The notes under the pieces: model-generated
The model's database searches: none
Seen by the model: the letters and a program-made list of their open reading frames with translations, nothing else
Told to the model about the DNA's origin: nothing
Source of the DNA: JL08 sp965363755
Lineage (GTDB): Bacteria; Pseudomonadota; Alphaproteobacteria; Rhodobacterales; Rhodobacteraceae
Assembly: GCA_965363755.1 (NCBI GenBank)
Contig: CBDTVL010000085.1
Coordinates: 1 to 13,849, forward strand
Direction: 5' to 3'
DNA: 13,849 bases
Shown: positions 13,825 to 13,849 of the stretch, piece by piece
Layout of the letters: every line of letters begins with the position of its first letter
Numbering within the stretch: position 1 is the stretch's first letter
Position numbers and translations under genes: made by a program

Positions 13825-13849
13825 CGGCGCGGCCTCTCCCTCCGCGCCG
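13825..13849 (+). terminator. Candidate intrinsic terminator at the window edge
   Basis: CGGCGCGG (13825-13832) pairs perfectly with CCGCGCCG (13842-13849) across a 9-nt loop. It begins 8 nt after the small ORF stop. The window ends at the base of the stem, so a T tail cannot be seen; without it this could be a structural hairpin of another kind. Confidence 0.45.

Larger units (their letters stand above)
13483..13849. other. Right-end region: regulatory palindrome, possible small gene, edge hairpin
   Basis: No recognisable gene follows the DUF167 stop. The stretch contains a T-rich run (13528-13542) without a strong stem, a CRP-consensus-like palindrome at 13561-13576, a possible 52-codon ORF at 13659-13817, and a GC-rich hairpin at the window edge. 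The 12-mer GTTCACAGACTG occurs twice (13570-13581 and 13793-13804). The region could equally encode a small RNA. Confidence 0.5.

Noticed and set aside
1..13849. CRISPR arrays, tRNA or rRNA genes, insertion sequences, phage genes
   Set aside because: No regularly spaced repeats, cloverleaf-like sequence, rRNA motifs, transposase or integrase reading frames were seen in either strand.

Overview
The window reads as a stretch of chromosome from an alphaproteobacterium, most likely a marine Rhodobacterales (Roseobacter-type) species. This is inferred from gene content, moderately high GC, compact ATGA/GTGA gene couplings and protein style; no rRNA or other phylogenetic marker is present. Its core is a complete reductive pyrimidine catabolism locus (uracil/thymine to dihydropyrimidine to N-carbamoyl-beta-alanine to beta-alanine, or beta-aminoisobutyrate from thymine), with its own regulator and importer.

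Layout. 1-398: non-coding leader holding a perfect 18-bp RutR-type operator at 313-330. 399-4399 (+): preT (NAD(P)H-oxidising flavin/Fe-S subunit of dihydropyrimidine dehydrogenase), an inserted SAM-dependent methyltransferase, preA (catalytic FMN/Fe-S subunit), and a secreted protein of unknown function whose GTG start overlaps the preA stop. 4415-5041 (-): a RutR-like TetR-family regulator, convergent with the preTA group. 5155-5170: a second RutR-type operator between rutR and the next plus-strand group. 5283-11942 (+): beta-ureidopropionase-type M20 amidohydrolase, a small lipoprotein coupled to it, dihydropyrimidinase (hydA), then an ABC importer (ATPase, two distinct permeases, NMT1/THI5-like binding protein), closed by an intrinsic terminator at 11963-11990. 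The right flank is unrelated: an L,D-transpeptidase (-), a small ABM-like protein and a DUF167/YggU protein (+), and a terminal non-coding or small-gene region with a CRP-consensus-like palindrome and a hairpin at the window edge.

How it works together (inference from context). The ABC importer brings in a pyrimidine-type compound. PreTA reduces the ring, HydA opens it, and the amidohydrolase releases CO2, ammonia and beta-alanine. The two matching palindromes suggest that one RutR-like repressor controls both transcription units and is relieved by uracil. In E. coli RutR serves the oxidative-type Rut pathway; here the same kind of regulator sits with the reductive pathway.

The least explained parts are three accessory genes inside the catabolic units: the methyltransferase between the two enzyme subunits, the secreted protein after preA, and the lipoprotein between the hydrolase and hydA. 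No beta-alanine transaminase or malonate-semialdehyde dehydrogenase is visible, so the fate of the end product is not encoded here.
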